From the NCBI GenBank assembly GCA_963810755.1, contig CAWEOP010000001.1:1-64000 (forward strand): a DNA stretch of 64,000 bases. Direction: 5' to 3'. The notes under the pieces are model-generated. The model was not told the DNA's origin. It ran no database searches and saw only the letters and a program-made list of their open reading frames with translations. The stretch's first letter is position 1; each line of letters begins with the position of its first letter. The position numbers were made by a program, and so were the translations under genes. This DNA is from FEN-1219 sp963810755 (GTDB lineage: Bacteria; Pseudomonadota; Gammaproteobacteria; Steroidobacterales; Rariloculaceae). This document shows positions 38,871 to 48,326 of the stretch, piece by piece.

Positions 38871-38925
38871 GTTCTCCGAAGCGTCTTGGCCGTGTTGCCG
38901 CGCGAGCGGGCAGTAGGGTCCTCGC

Positions 38926-38940
38926 GAGCGGAAACCGCTC
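38926..38940. terminator. Short hairpin between convergent genes
   Basis: GAGCGG-AAA-CCGCTC forms a perfect six-pair stem between the phosphoesterase gene (plus) and the DUF6152-like gene (minus). It has no T run, so it would be a weak terminator; bidirectional use is inferred. Confidence 0.4.
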
Positions 38941-38947
38941 CGCTAAG

Positions 38948-39973
38948 TCACGGCTTGGCCGCGTCCTCGAGAAATCGCCGCGCGACTTTGGGATCGCATG
39001 CGACACCGGAGGGTTTGAGGTCGGGCCGGTGATCCCACTGCATGGAGAAGGAGACCGGCTTCGCGAGATAGTCCGAGTCCTCGAGCGTGAACTCGTAGAG
39101 AAGGTGCAGGCGGTCCTGCGTGAGTGCCAGCCGCTCCACCATGTGTTTGTTCGGACCGGATGGCACGCCCATGGTCACGCCGTTGGGATCGCGCGAGAAG
39201 CCCACGGTGTCGATCACGAGCGACTCGCCATCGATCCGGCCGATGGAGTGACCCTGCACGGTGGGCTCGACGTTGGCCGGGTGCTCGAATTGGTCGAGAT
39301 GAATCGTGCGTTCGACATTCAGTCCTTCGGCATCGAATTGCATCACGACGGTCTTTTCGCCGACTGAAATCGCACGCTGGCCAGGCAACACGGTCAGCCC
39401 GGGCGGAGGGAAGGGCTCGCAAATACCCAAGAAAGGCGGTGTCTTCTGCGCCTCGGCTCGCGCTGCCTGCCCTGCCGCGGTGAACGGCCAGCTCGGCACC
39501 GCCGCTCCGAGCGCCCTCGAGGCGTTGGCTTGACCGACCCAGCTCCCGGCAAGTCCGTCCGCCGGCACGACGATCGGCGCGTTGCTGTTTCGGCCGCGAT
39601 CCACCAACGCGTGGACCAAGCCGTCGCTAGTGGTGACGTCGAGGCCTCGCGCGGTCTGCGCGCCGCCGCGGCGGTTCGGATTGGCGCGCACCACGACATG
39701 TGAGCCAGGTGCCAAGTGCTCGCGTTTGAGTCCGAAGGTCTGGACGCCTGACAGCGGTCCGACCTCGATCCGCTGGAGCATAAACTTACCGTCCGCGCCC
39801 GTCGTCTCGATCGTCAGGTAAATGTGCGGGTTTTGCCACTCGAGATCCGCGATCGTTCCCTCGACGACGATCTCCTTCGTCATGTCGAAGGCCGCCGGGC
39901 TGTGGTGAGCGAACGCGCCCGCCGCGGACAACAGACCCGCTGCCGCCGCGACTATCGTGTATGTGCGTGTCAC
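38948..39973 (-). CDS. Exported DUF6152-like protein
   Basis: A 341 aa protein with signal peptide (TIVAAAAGLLSAAGAFAHHS, cleavage at AFA). The mature start HHSPAAFDM and EGTIADLEWQNPHIYLTIET are the DUF6152 N-terminal pattern. The C-terminal half has GHSIGRIDGESLVIDTVGFS and RLALTQDRLHLLYEFTLEDS, resembling those of the proteins at 16337 and 44720. GTG 39973 follows GGAGG. Periplasmic; unknown role. The paralogue set within one window is a notable family expansion. Confidence 0.85.
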   Translation of the reverse strand: MTRTYTIVAAAAGLLSAAGAFAHHSPAAFDMTKEIVVEGTIADLEWQNPHIYLTIETTGADGKFMLQRIEVGPLSGVQTFGLKREHLAPGSHVVVRANPNRRGGAQTARGLDVTTSDGLVHALVDRGRNSNAPIVVPADGLAGSWVGQANASRALGAAVPSWPFTAAGQAARAEAQKTPPFLGICEPFPPPGLTVLPGQRAISVGEKTVVMQFDAEGLNVERTIHLDQFEHPANVEPTVQGHSIGRIDGESLVIDTVGFSRDPNGVTMGVPSGPNKHMVERLALTQDRLHLLYEFTLEDSDYLAKPVSFSMQWDHRPDLKPSGVACDPKVARRFLEDAAKP

Positions 39974-40229
39974 GTTCGTTCCTCCGTTGGGAACCGTGCT
40001 GGGTCCAAATCGAACGCCTCGTTCGAAGACGCCTGCTGCGAGCGGCGATGGACAGGTCGGCGTCGGTGCGCCGCGATGCTCAGGGGGGCGCCGAGTCAGG
40101 ATTTTCGTCCTTTTCTTCCCAGCGTGTAAACATTGTAGCGAATGGTCGCCGGTTCGAGAAGACTGCCGCCGCGGCCCGAATTCGAGTAAAACGCCGCACT
40201 CGTTCTCCACCAAACGACGGAGCGTGGCG

Positions 40230-41441
40230 ATGAAGGTGCTGATCTCCTCGATCGGAACGCGCGGAGAAGTTCAACCCATTCTTGCGCTCGCGCTCGAGCT
40301 CCGCGCGCTCGGTCACGCTGCGGAGCTATGCGTCGCCCCGAACTTCAAACCGTGGGTCGAGTCGTTCGGCGTTCCGTGCACGCCGATCGGGCCGGACGTG
40401 CAGAAGTTCATGGCAACCGGCGCAGTCGGCGACTACAAGAAGCCGACCAGGGAACAGTGGCGGCAGATCGTCAGCCATAGCGTGCGCGAGCAGTTCCAGG
40501 TGACCGGCGCCGCGGCGCGCGGCTGCGACCTGATCGTCGTCGCGGGCGGGCTGCAATCCGCCGGGCGCTCGATCGCGGAGACGCTGAAGATTCCGTACGT
40601 CTACGCGGCGTACTGTGCCGGCACGTTGCCGTCGCGCAAGCATCCGCCGCCGATGATTCGTCCGCAGTTGCTGCCCGGTTTCGTGATCCGTCGACTGTGG
40701 ACGCGGAGCGAGCGGTCATGGAACGGCTTGTTCCGCGAGACCGTCAACGAGCAGCGTGCGGCGCTCGGGCTCGGCGCGGTCGACAGCGTGCCGCGGCACA
40801 TCTTCACGAAGCGCCCGTGGCTCGCGGCCGACGCGGTGCTCGGTCCGGCCGCGCCGTCGCCCGGGCTCGCGATCACACAGACCGGCGCATGGCTGCTGCA
40901 GACCGCCGCTCCACTGCCCGATGCGCTCGAGCGATTTCTCGCGAGCGGCGAGCCGCCGCTCTACTTCGGCTTCGGCAGCATGCGCGCGACGCCGAACGCG
41001 AGCCGCATGCTCATCGCAGCGGCGCGCGCCGTCGGCCGGCGCGCGGTGATCTCGCAGGGTTGGGGTAGCCTCGACGTGATCGACGGGGGCGCGGACTGCA
41101 TCGCGATCGGCGACGTCGACCACGCGCAGCTATTTTCGCGCGTCGCGGCGGTCGTTCATCACGGCGGCGCCGGAACGACGACGGCGGCGGCGAGGTCCGG
41201 CTCGCCACAGCTCGTGGTTCCGCACCTTTACGATCAGTACTATTGGGCGAGCCGGGTGCGGCGGCTCGGGATCGGGGTCGCCGGACCGACGGCGGCGCGG
41301 CTCACGGCCGTTGCGCTCGCCGCCGCGCTGCGCAAGTGCCTGCGGCCCGACGTCGCGGCGCGCGCGCGAGCGCTCGCGAACCGTATCGAGCCGCACGGGG
41401 CGCGGCTCGCGGCGGAACGTCTCCAAAAGGAGTTCGGCTGA
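40230..41441 (+). CDS. GT1/GT28-type glycosyltransferase
   Basis: A 403 aa GT-B glycosyltransferase. N-terminal MKVLISSIGTRGEVQPILAL is the classic GTRGxxQP acceptor-domain start; PPLYFGFGSM (about 248-257) opens the donor domain and VAAVVHHGGAGTTTAAARSG (about 305-324) is the nucleotide-sugar site, followed by PHLYDQYYWASRV. Such enzymes glucosylate lipids, sterols or polyketides (UDP-sugar donor). No partner genes identify the acceptor. It is convergent with the DUF11 gene. Confidence 0.92.
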   Translation: MKVLISSIGTRGEVQPILALALELRALGHAAELCVAPNFKPWVESFGVPCTPIGPDVQKFMATGAVGDYKKPTREQWRQIVSHSVREQFQVTGAAARGCDLIVVAGGLQSAGRSIAETLKIPYVYAAYCAGTLPSRKHPPPMIRPQLLPGFVIRRLWTRSERSWNGLFRETVNEQRAALGLGAVDSVPRHIFTKRPWLAADAVLGPAAPSPGLAITQTGAWLLQTAAPLPDALERFLASGEPPLYFGFGSMRATPNASRMLIAAARAVGRRAVISQGWGSLDVIDGGADCIAIGDVDHAQLFSRVAAVVHHGGAGTTTAAARSGSPQLVVPHLYDQYYWASRVRRLGIGVAGPTAARLTAVALAAALRKCLRPDVAARARALANRIEPHGARLAAERLQKEFG

Positions 41442-41473
41442 GGCCGCGAAGTCTCGGGAATTCGCCGGCCGGG

Positions 41474-44400
41474 TTACCGCACCCTCGAGCGATAGCGAAG
41501 ATAGAACAGCGGCGCGCCAGCGCCCGAGCTCGCCGCGAGCGAGCCCTGCGGCGTCACGCTGATGCCGGTCACCGCAGCATCGAAGCCCGCGGCATCCGGA
41601 GTCGGCGCGTAAGTGAACGGGGCGCCGCCGCCGGGCTGATTCGAGAATCGCACGGCGGCCGCGTAGCTGTAGCTGAGCCCGCTCGCGGGCGCGCCGTCGA
41701 CGAACGCGATGGGATCGCCGCTCGCGGTGCTCACGTAGAGCGCCTGGCCCGGCGGCAGCACGTCGCGGATCGCGAGCGTGCCCGCGTCGACTGCGAGGGT
41801 GCCCGGGTTCGAGACGCTCAGCGAATAGAGCATCACGGCGCCCGGAATCGCCTTCGGCAAGGCGGCGCCGTTCACGGGATCGGTCAACGGCGCGACCGAC
41901 TTGCTGATCGTGAGCAGCGGGCGCACGACGTCGAACGTGCCGGTCCGAATGTCGCGGATCGTGCGCTCCGCGCCTTCGATCGCCGTGACGCGGTAAGTCC
42001 AGCGGCCCACGGCGGCCGTCGCGGGGAGCGCGTAGACGAATTCGTAGGTGCCGACCGAGCCCGACGTCGCCTGCACGCTCGCCATCGCCTGCGCCGACAG
42101 CACCGTCGTGCCGGACGGATTCACGACGTCGAGAGTTACGCTCGCGATGTCGAAACGGCCGAACGGGTCGCTTACGGCGGCGCGCAGCGCGGCCGTCATG
42201 CCTGCACCGAACGTCGTGCGCGCGGCCGTGCTCGGGAACGCCGCGCCGTAGCTCGCAAGGCCGTCGACGTTGATCACGGTGGTTGCGGGCATGTCGATAC
42301 GCGAGTACGCCGCGCCGACGCGCGGCCACACGCGCACGCGGCGCGTGCCGCTGCCGCCCGTCGTGTTCGTGAGCGTGAGCGTGATCTGCGTGCCGGCGGG
42401 GATCACCATTGCCGTCGCCAGCGGAATGTTGAACGTGAACGCCGTCGGCGCGTTCGCGGCAGGCGCGGAGAACGTCTGCGTGACGGTCGTGCCGATCGCG
42501 CCCGTCGAGGTGCCCGTGCGCGCGAGCGCGGCGCTGAGCGTGAGCTGCTGCGCCGCTCCCGTCGTCGCGTTCTTGGATAGATAGAGCGTCACCGGAATGC
42601 TGCCGGCCGCGATCGTGACCGGCGCCTGGAGCGCGGGCGTGAGCCGCCAGACCGCCGCCGCGGCCGGATCGATGCCGACGTCCGCCTGCGTCGTCGCGGG
42701 CGGGGTGCGCGACAGGTACGGCCGCGCGCCCGTGTTGAAGCCGTTCGGATCCGCCGTCGCGGCATCGTAGAGATAGAGCGTCTTCGTGCCGCCGCTCGGG
42801 ATCTGCGACTCGGACACGATCACATTCGGCGCAACCGGTGTCGCGCCTGCGCCCGTGGCATTCGTCACGGTCGCGACGTTGCTGATCACGTCGCCGGGGC
42901 TCGCGCCCGCCGCGACCGTCACCTCGAACGTGATCGTGGCGCTGCCGTTCGCGGGCACGATGATCGAGCCGACGTCGAGCTGCCCCGTGCCGCTCGCGCC
43001 GCTCGGCGCGCCGGTGGAGGCGTTCGCGGCGCCGGACGGTATCGACGTGACCGTGAATCCCGTGACGCGTGCGGGCAGCGCGTCGACCACGCGCACCCCG
43101 GCCGCCGCGACGCCCGCCGTCTCGCGCAGGCCGATCGAGTAGCGCAGCACGTCGCCGGGGTTCGCGTCGCCGCCGTTCACATCGACGACGGACTTCGTCG
43201 ACGTCGACAAGTCGCTCGTCCTAACGGTGGCCGTGTCCGTGCTCGAGTTGTTCGCGGGCGCGTTGTCGACGCTGTTGCTCGTAACGGCCGCCGTGTTCGC
43301 AACGCTAGGCGCGGCGGCAAGACCCACCTGCACGCTCAGCGTGAGGTCGGGCAGCGAGGCGCCGACCGCGACCGGGCCGGGGTTCAAGCAGGTGACGTTC
43401 TGGCCCGCCGCCGAGCACGTCCAGCCGCCGCCCGTGCCGCTCACGTACGTGAGACCCGCGGGCAGCGTGTCCGTCACGCGCACGGTGTTCGGCTCGACCT
43501 CGGGCCCCGCGTTCGCGACGCGGATCAGGTAGCTCGCCGTGCCGCCCGCGACGAAGTCGCCGCTGTGCGACTTCGTGATCGAGAGGTCGACGATCGGCTC
43601 GGTGGTGAAGCTGATGACCTCCGCGCTGAGCAGCACGAGGTCCTCACCCGAGCTGTAGGTCGTCGTCGCGGAGGTGTTGCCGGGCGCCAAGTAAGCGCTC
43701 ACGTCGTAGGTGTCGACGTCGACGCCGTAGCTCGTCGTAGTCCCAAGCGTGTTCACCGTGCCGTCGAACTGCTGCACGGTCGGCGAGCTGCCTGCCGGCA
43801 CGAGGCCGTCGTCGAGCAGGTTGCCGTTGAACGCGAGCCGCTCGGATACACCATTGAGCGCGGCCGAGTTCTGCGGATCGCCTTCCCAGGTGATGTGGGT
43901 GACCTTGCCGTTCACGGGCGTCGGCGGAATTCGGAAGCCGCTCAGCGTGAGATTCAGCGAGCTGCCGCGGTAGAGCTGGAAGCCGTCGAACACGTTCACC
44001 GCGCGCAGGTCTTCCGAGGGCCGCGCGTACACGACGATGAGCCCCCAGCCCGCGACGACGGCTTCCACGTTGCAGTACGTCGTCCCGCTGTTCACCGTGA
44101 GGCCGCCGAACGTGACGGTGCCGTTGCCCGTGATCCCCGACGTGACGTCCGCGAAGCCGGAGAAGAAGTCGTAGTTCGTGCCGTCGAGCGTGTAGCGAGC
44201 GGTGAAGGTGCGCGCCGCACTGCGCGTGCTGCCGTTCAGCGTCACGGAGCCGTCGACCGCCGAGCCCGAGCCCACCCAGTAGAGATACGCGGCTTGCACC
44301 GTGGCGCCGGCCGGGATGCCCGTGAGCGACGCGCTGCTCGTCGCCGCGAGCGAGCACGCGTTGGTCGTGTTCGCGGCCGAGCGCAAGCTGCCGCCGGTCG

Positions 44401-44557
44401 CCTGGTAGTTCACGTGGCCGACGAAGCTGCGGAAAAGCGAGACGGGCGTCTGCGCGAAAGCGCTGCCGCTCGTGCATGCCAATAGGATGATCAGCGGTGA
44501 CAGCCAGCGGCGCACGGATGCTCGGCCGGCCGGTCGCGCGTCGAATCCAGGCTCCAT
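41474..44557 (-). CDS. Large secreted DUF11-repeat protein
   Basis: A 1027 aa exported protein with a signal peptide near residue 35 (LSPLIILLACTSGSAFAQ). The N-terminal 300 residues form a beta-rich domain (GNGTVTFGGLTVNSGTTYCN). Two or more DUF11/CARDB-like modules follow, e.g. VDLSITKSHSGDFVAGGTAS, YLIRVANAGPEVEPNTVRVT, DTLPAGLTYVSGTGGG and DALPARVTGFTV, and a later TISKSVAPLTDP. It ends LFYLRYRSRVR with no anchor. Surface or matrix protein is inferred. ATG 44557 is preferred over 44596. Confidence 0.85.
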   Translation of the reverse strand: MEPGFDARPAGRASVRRWLSPLIILLACTSGSAFAQTPVSLFRSFVGHVNYQATGGSLRSAANTTNACSLAATSSASLTGIPAGATVQAAYLYWVGSGSAVDGSVTLNGSTRSAARTFTARYTLDGTNYDFFSGFADVTSGITGNGTVTFGGLTVNSGTTYCNVEAVVAGWGLIVVYARPSEDLRAVNVFDGFQLYRGSSLNLTLSGFRIPPTPVNGKVTHITWEGDPQNSAALNGVSERLAFNGNLLDDGLVPAGSSPTVQQFDGTVNTLGTTTSYGVDVDTYDVSAYLAPGNTSATTTYSSGEDLVLLSAEVISFTTEPIVDLSITKSHSGDFVAGGTASYLIRVANAGPEVEPNTVRVTDTLPAGLTYVSGTGGGWTCSAAGQNVTCLNPGPVAVGASLPDLTLSVQVGLAAAPSVANTAAVTSNSVDNAPANNSSTDTATVRTSDLSTSTKSVVDVNGGDANPGDVLRYSIGLRETAGVAAAGVRVVDALPARVTGFTVTSIPSGAANASTGAPSGASGTGQLDVGSIIVPANGSATITFEVTVAAGASPGDVISNVATVTNATGAGATPVAPNVIVSESQIPSGGTKTLYLYDAATADPNGFNTGARPYLSRTPPATTQADVGIDPAAAAVWRLTPALQAPVTIAAGSIPVTLYLSKNATTGAAQQLTLSAALARTGTSTGAIGTTVTQTFSAPAANAPTAFTFNIPLATAMVIPAGTQITLTLTNTTGGSGTRRVRVWPRVGAAYSRIDMPATTVINVDGLASYGAAFPSTAARTTFGAGMTAALRAAVSDPFGRFDIASVTLDVVNPSGTTVLSAQAMASVQATSGSVGTYEFVYALPATAAVGRWTYRVTAIEGAERTIRDIRTGTFDVVRPLLTISKSVAPLTDPVNGAALPKAIPGAVMLYSLSVSNPGTLAVDAGTLAIRDVLPPGQALYVSTASGDPIAFVDGAPASGLSYSYAAAVRFSNQPGGGAPFTYAPTPDAAGFDAAVTGISVTPQGSLAASSGAGAPLFYLRYRSRVR

Positions 44558-44719
44558 CCTGATTCCGCGTCGCGGGCCGCTCTGGGCGGCACGCAATCAT
44601 TGGTTGCCCGCTCGTCCGTGAGCAGGTCGGAGCAGTGTCCGCGATCTACGCGGCGGGGTCTGCGAATGCCGTCACAGCTCCCCCGAGCGGCGCGAGCGCG
44701 GCGCTGCGGAGGCGGGCGG

Positions 44720-45727
44720 CTACGGTTTCTTCTGCTCGGCGAGGCGCGCCGCGCGCAGGATGTTCGCGAGCCCGTAGTTGCCCTCGTGGCAGGCGTACTC
44801 GTAGATGAGCTCGTCGGTGCGGCGGATCTCCATCTCGCCGGACCACGGCGACGTCCACGTGTCCGGATCCTCGACGGTGAACGCGTAGTGCATCGTGTCC
44901 GCGCCCGTGCGCGTGAACCGCTCGATCACGTGCAGCTTCTCGCTCGCGAAGATGTCCTGGCGCGTGTTCGCCGGCGACCCTCTGAAGTTCGTCTTGGCGG
45001 TGAAGTTCGTCGTGTCGACGACGAGCGTCTGTCCTTCCCAGTGGCCCACGGAGTGGCCCGCCATCCACTGAACGTTCGGGCCCGGATGCGGGCGGCCGTC
45101 CAAGTAGACGATCCGCGTGTCGTGCATCAGCTCGTGGCGCATGACCAACGAGTCGCGCGATTGGATGAACTGCATGTTCGCGTTGTACGTCGGCGGCACC
45201 ATCGGCGGGCCGACGTTGCCCCACGAGATGCAGCGCTCGGCGAGCGAACGGCTCTGCGCGCTGTCCGAAGTCGCGGTCGCTCGCTGCGTTCCTTTCTGGT
45301 GCGCGAGCTGCGATTGGCCGAGAGCGGTGAGCGGTGGGAGCTTCCCGTCGCGCGGCTCGACGATGATCGACGTGCGCCGGCTCGCAACCTTGTCGTAGTT
45401 CTCCGCCTGCCAGATCGCGTCGTCGTAGTGGATGTCGTCCTTGGATTGGCCTTCCAGCCGATCGGTGCGCGATTTCACGAACGCGACGGCTTCCTCCGGT
45501 GTGAAGAACTCCTTGCCGCCGAGCTCCGTCGGGCGCTCGAGCGGAGTGTAGGTGTCGTTCGTCCAGTAACCCTGCAAGTTGGGTTGTCCGTCCGGGGTTC
45601 GCTCCTTCGCCCATGCGTCGCCGCTGATCGAACCTTCACGCAGCGACTGTGCAGCGACGGCCCCGATCAACGCGACAGCCGTGACGAGGAGCGCAGGTGC
45701 TCCGAGATGCCGCAATGCAGGGCCCAT
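44720..45727 (-). CDS. Exported protein related to the DUF6152-like C-terminal region
   Basis: A 335 aa protein with an N-terminal signal/anchor (APALLVTAVALIGAVAAQ). The body has RTPDGQPNLQGYWTNDTYTP, the typical start of a hypothetical family in gammaproteobacteria. Its C-terminal region, GHSVGHWEGQTLVVDTTNFT with VIERFTRTGADTMHYAFTVE and DPDTWTSPWSGEMEIRR, resembles those of the proteins at 16337 and 38948. Function unknown; periplasmic. Cysteines RCISWGN and EYACHEGNYG could pair. Confidence 0.82.
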   Translation of the reverse strand: MGPALRHLGAPALLVTAVALIGAVAAQSLREGSISGDAWAKERTPDGQPNLQGYWTNDTYTPLERPTELGGKEFFTPEEAVAFVKSRTDRLEGQSKDDIHYDDAIWQAENYDKVASRRTSIIVEPRDGKLPPLTALGQSQLAHQKGTQRATATSDSAQSRSLAERCISWGNVGPPMVPPTYNANMQFIQSRDSLVMRHELMHDTRIVYLDGRPHPGPNVQWMAGHSVGHWEGQTLVVDTTNFTAKTNFRGSPANTRQDIFASEKLHVIERFTRTGADTMHYAFTVEDPDTWTSPWSGEMEIRRTDELIYEYACHEGNYGLANILRAARLAEQKKP

Positions 45728-45799
45728 ACGACCTCCAATCCGCGACGCGTAACGACGGGACGCTACGACCGCCCGGCGCCGGCGTCAACCTCGAGCCGC

Positions 45800-46780
45800 T
45801 CAGGGGCTCCGCGGGCGGGTCTCGTCCGACGCCGCGGCGTGCACGCGCCGTATCGCGTCGACGACGAGCTGGGGCTCGTCGTCTTGGATCATGTGGTTGC
45901 TGCTCTGCGCCACGACGAGCAGCCCGGCGGAGGAGAGACGCGCCAACCGCGCCTGTCCCGCCGCCCAATGCCGCTCCAGCACCGCGAACGGGCCCGGGAA
46001 CGGCTGGCCGTGCGTGATCACCGTGAGCGGCAGCGAGCCGAAGCTTCCGGCCGCCCACGGCTGCCGTTCGGCCGCGGGGAGGCGAGCGAGGGAGCCCATG
46101 TCCTCGCGTATGCCGAGAAACATGCGCGGCCGAAGGCTCAGGGCCGCCAACGCGGCGAGGCGCCGATCGGATTGCGCTTTCTTGTCGGGAAACAGCGTCT
46201 GCCAAACTCGCGGCACTCCGAAGAACTGCGCGCCGGCGAGCGCGACGAGGACCGCGGTGAAACGCGCGTAGAGCTTCAGCACTTCCGGCTGGAAATGAAT
46301 GCCTTCCTCGACGGTGTCGACCAGAACGAGGCCCGCCGTGCGCTCCGGGTGCCGCCGCGCGAACTTTCGGACGAGCAGCCCGCCGTAGGAGTGTGCGACC
46401 AGCAAATAGGGGCCGGGGACCCGAGCCGCGTCGAGCATCTCGCGCAGGTCATCGACGCGCTCGTCGATGCCGCGGGGCGACGGTGCGGGGTCGCTCCAGC
46501 CGAGGCCGAGCCGGTCGTAGGTCACGACCGTGGCGAATTCGGCGACCGCGTCCTGAATGGCCCACCACAACACGGCGAACCCGCCGGCGCCTTGCTCGAT
46601 GACGACGGTCGGTCCCGTTCCGGAGCCTTTGATCAACACGTGCAGCCGTCGACCGGCCTCACCGATCAGGCGCCCCGGCGGCGGAAAGCGGCGCGCGTCG
46701 CGGCGCTCGCCGACGACTTGCACGAGCCGCAGAGCCGCGAAGCAGGCGGCGAGAGCGCCTATCACTACGTACCACGTCAT
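45800..46780 (-). CDS. Alpha/beta hydrolase
   Basis: A 326 aa hydrolase with an N-terminal membrane segment (VVIGALAACFAALRLVQVV). Nucleophile elbow LLVAHSYGGLLVRKFARRHP (about 126-145) has the GxSxG variant AHSYGG, the oxyanion region EQGAGGFAVLWW lies at about 61-72, and NHMIQDDEPQLVVDAIRRV supplies the His near the end; the acid is probably in VLVDTVEEG. Esterase, lipase or haloalkane/epoxide hydrolase cannot be separated. An inverted repeat lies 39 bp upstream of the start. Confidence 0.9.
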   Translation of the reverse strand: MTWYVVIGALAACFAALRLVQVVGERRDARRFPPPGRLIGEAGRRLHVLIKGSGTGPTVVIEQGAGGFAVLWWAIQDAVAEFATVVTYDRLGLGWSDPAPSPRGIDERVDDLREMLDAARVPGPYLLVAHSYGGLLVRKFARRHPERTAGLVLVDTVEEGIHFQPEVLKLYARFTAVLVALAGAQFFGVPRVWQTLFPDKKAQSDRRLAALAALSLRPRMFLGIREDMGSLARLPAAERQPWAAGSFGSLPLTVITHGQPFPGPFAVLERHWAAGQARLARLSSAGLLVVAQSSNHMIQDDEPQLVVDAIRRVHAAASDETRPRSP

Positions 46781-46818
46781 CGCTGGCTACCCGTCCCCCG
46801 TCGCACGCCCGCACTGAA

Positions 46819-46834
46819 TATACATGTTTGTATA
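46819..46834. promoter_or_regulatory. Inverted repeat upstream of the hydrolase gene
   Basis: TATACA-TGTT-TGTATA is a perfect 6+4+6 inverted repeat in an AT-rich island (46,817-46,855) within otherwise very GC-rich DNA, between the kmo stop and the hydrolase start. It resembles TetR-type operators and probably overlaps the hydrolase promoter; no adjacent regulator gene was seen. Confidence 0.5.
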
Positions 46835-46970
46835 AAATACTGCTCTGTATTTTTGTGCCCGGGCCTGGCGTCCGCGCCTGCCGCCAGGTAACCGTGGACT
46901 AGCCGCCGAGCGGGAGCCGGCTGCGAGCTTGCAGCGATGGCGAGCCGCGGGCCGGTTTCGCGGCGGCGGG

Positions 46971-48326
46971 TCAGAGCTCTGTTTCGATGAGTCGCGCGGC
47001 ACGCGCGAAGTCGACCGCGGCGACCGTGCTCGCGTCCGAGCTGAGCTCGCGCAGGATTCGCGCCTGGATCACGCCGCGCCGCTGCGCCTCGGCGTACGAG
47101 ATCTCGGGGTGGAACATCACCATCGCGTAACGCGGCACGAAGCGCTGCGGGAAGCGCCGCTCGAGCTCGAACGACAGCTCCGCGCGCAGCTGAAACTTGG
47201 CGTCGCGGACGTCGTCGCGCATCTCTTGGTAGTTCTCGATCGCCATCTCCGCGATCGCGCGCGTGTTGGGCCGCCGGAGCCGCTCGAAGTCCGCGAAGAT
47301 CGCCGGCCAGTCGCCGGGATCAGTCGCGCTGCGATCTTCGAGCAGCCCATCGAGCACGACGCAGTCCTCGAACGCGGCGTTCATGCCCTGGCCGTGGAAC
47401 GGCACGATCGCGTGCGCCGCGTCGCCGATCAGCAGGACCTTACCGGTACTCCACGGTTTGCAGGTCACGGTGCCGAGCACGCCCGTGGGATGGCTCACGT
47501 AGTCGCGGTGCAGCGCGGGCATCAGCGGCACGGCATCCGGAAACTCGCGCCGGAAGAACGCGTCGACGTCGTGCGCGCCGACGGCCGCGAAGCCGTTGTC
47601 GCCCGCGTGCGGCAGGAACAGCGTCGCAGTGAAGCTCCGGTCGAGGTTCGGGAGCGCGATCAGCATGAATCCCCCGCGCGGCCAGATATGCAGCGCCCCG
47701 GGCTCGAGCTCGAACTCGCCGTCCGTGCTCGCGGGGATCGTGAGCTCCTTGTAGCCGTGATCGAGCAGCTCCTCGGTCGCTTCGATCGCGCGCGCGTCGG
47801 CGAGTGCGCGTCGCACTTCCGAGCCCGCGCCGTCGGCTGCCAGTACGACGTCGGCCTCGAGAATCGTGCGGACGGCCGCTCCCGGGGGGCCGCTCTCGAT
47901 GACGGGCATCCCGCTCGCGGCGTCGACGTCCACGCAGCGTTCGCGAAACCGATAGGTCACGCCATGGCGCTCGGCCGCGAGCCGGTAGAGCAGGGCATTC
48001 AGCGCGGCGCGCGACACGGAGTAGATTTCCTCGCTCGCGCGCTGGCCGTACGGGAGGAAGCGTTGACGGCCCGACGGCTCGTGGATCATCCGGCCGCGCA
48101 TCGGGATCATGAGCTCGCGCACCTCGCGGTCGATGCCCGCGCGCCGCAGCGCTTCGATGCCGCGCGCCGCGAGCGCGAGGTTGATCGAGCGGCCGCCTTT
48201 CTGCCCCTCGGGCGTGAACGGCGGGCTGCGCTCGATCACGACGGGCGCAAAGCCGCGTCGCGCGAGCAAGATCGCGAGCAGGCTGCCGGCGGGGCCGCCG
48301 CCGATGATCGCTACCGCCGAGGTCAC
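46971..48326 (-). CDS. kmo: Kynurenine 3-monooxygenase
   Basis: A 451 aa FAD-dependent aromatic hydroxylase. The dinucleotide fold AIIGGGPAGSLLAILLARRG (residues 6-25), GGRSINLALAARGIEALRRA (about 44-63), and the FAD/active-site motif VLLIGDAAHAIVPFHGQGMN (about 297-316) with FEDCVVLD are those of KMO, which turns kynurenine into 3-hydroxykynurenine with NADPH and O2. RPNTRAIAEMAIENYQEM near the C end is also KMO-like. Start overlaps kynU's stop (ATGA), so haaO-kynU-kmo is one operon. Confidence 0.95.
   Translation of the reverse strand: MTSAVAIIGGGPAGSLLAILLARRGFAPVVIERSPPFTPEGQKGGRSINLALAARGIEALRRAGIDREVRELMIPMRGRMIHEPSGRQRFLPYGQRASEEIYSVSRAALNALLYRLAAERHGVTYRFRERCVDVDAASGMPVIESGPPGAAVRTILEADVVLAADGAGSEVRRALADARAIEATEELLDHGYKELTIPASTDGEFELEPGALHIWPRGGFMLIALPNLDRSFTATLFLPHAGDNGFAAVGAHDVDAFFRREFPDAVPLMPALHRDYVSHPTGVLGTVTCKPWSTGKVLLIGDAAHAIVPFHGQGMNAAFEDCVVLDGLLEDRSATDPGDWPAIFADFERLRRPNTRAIAEMAIENYQEMRDDVRDAKFQLRAELSFELERRFPQRFVPRYAMVMFHPEISYAEAQRRGVIQARILRELSSDASTVAAVDFARAARLIETEL

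Noticed and set aside
44600..46891. A 763-codon plus-strand frame across the region of the two minus-strand genes
   Set aside because: Arginine-rich shadow; the opposite strand encodes recognisable hydrolase and exported protein.
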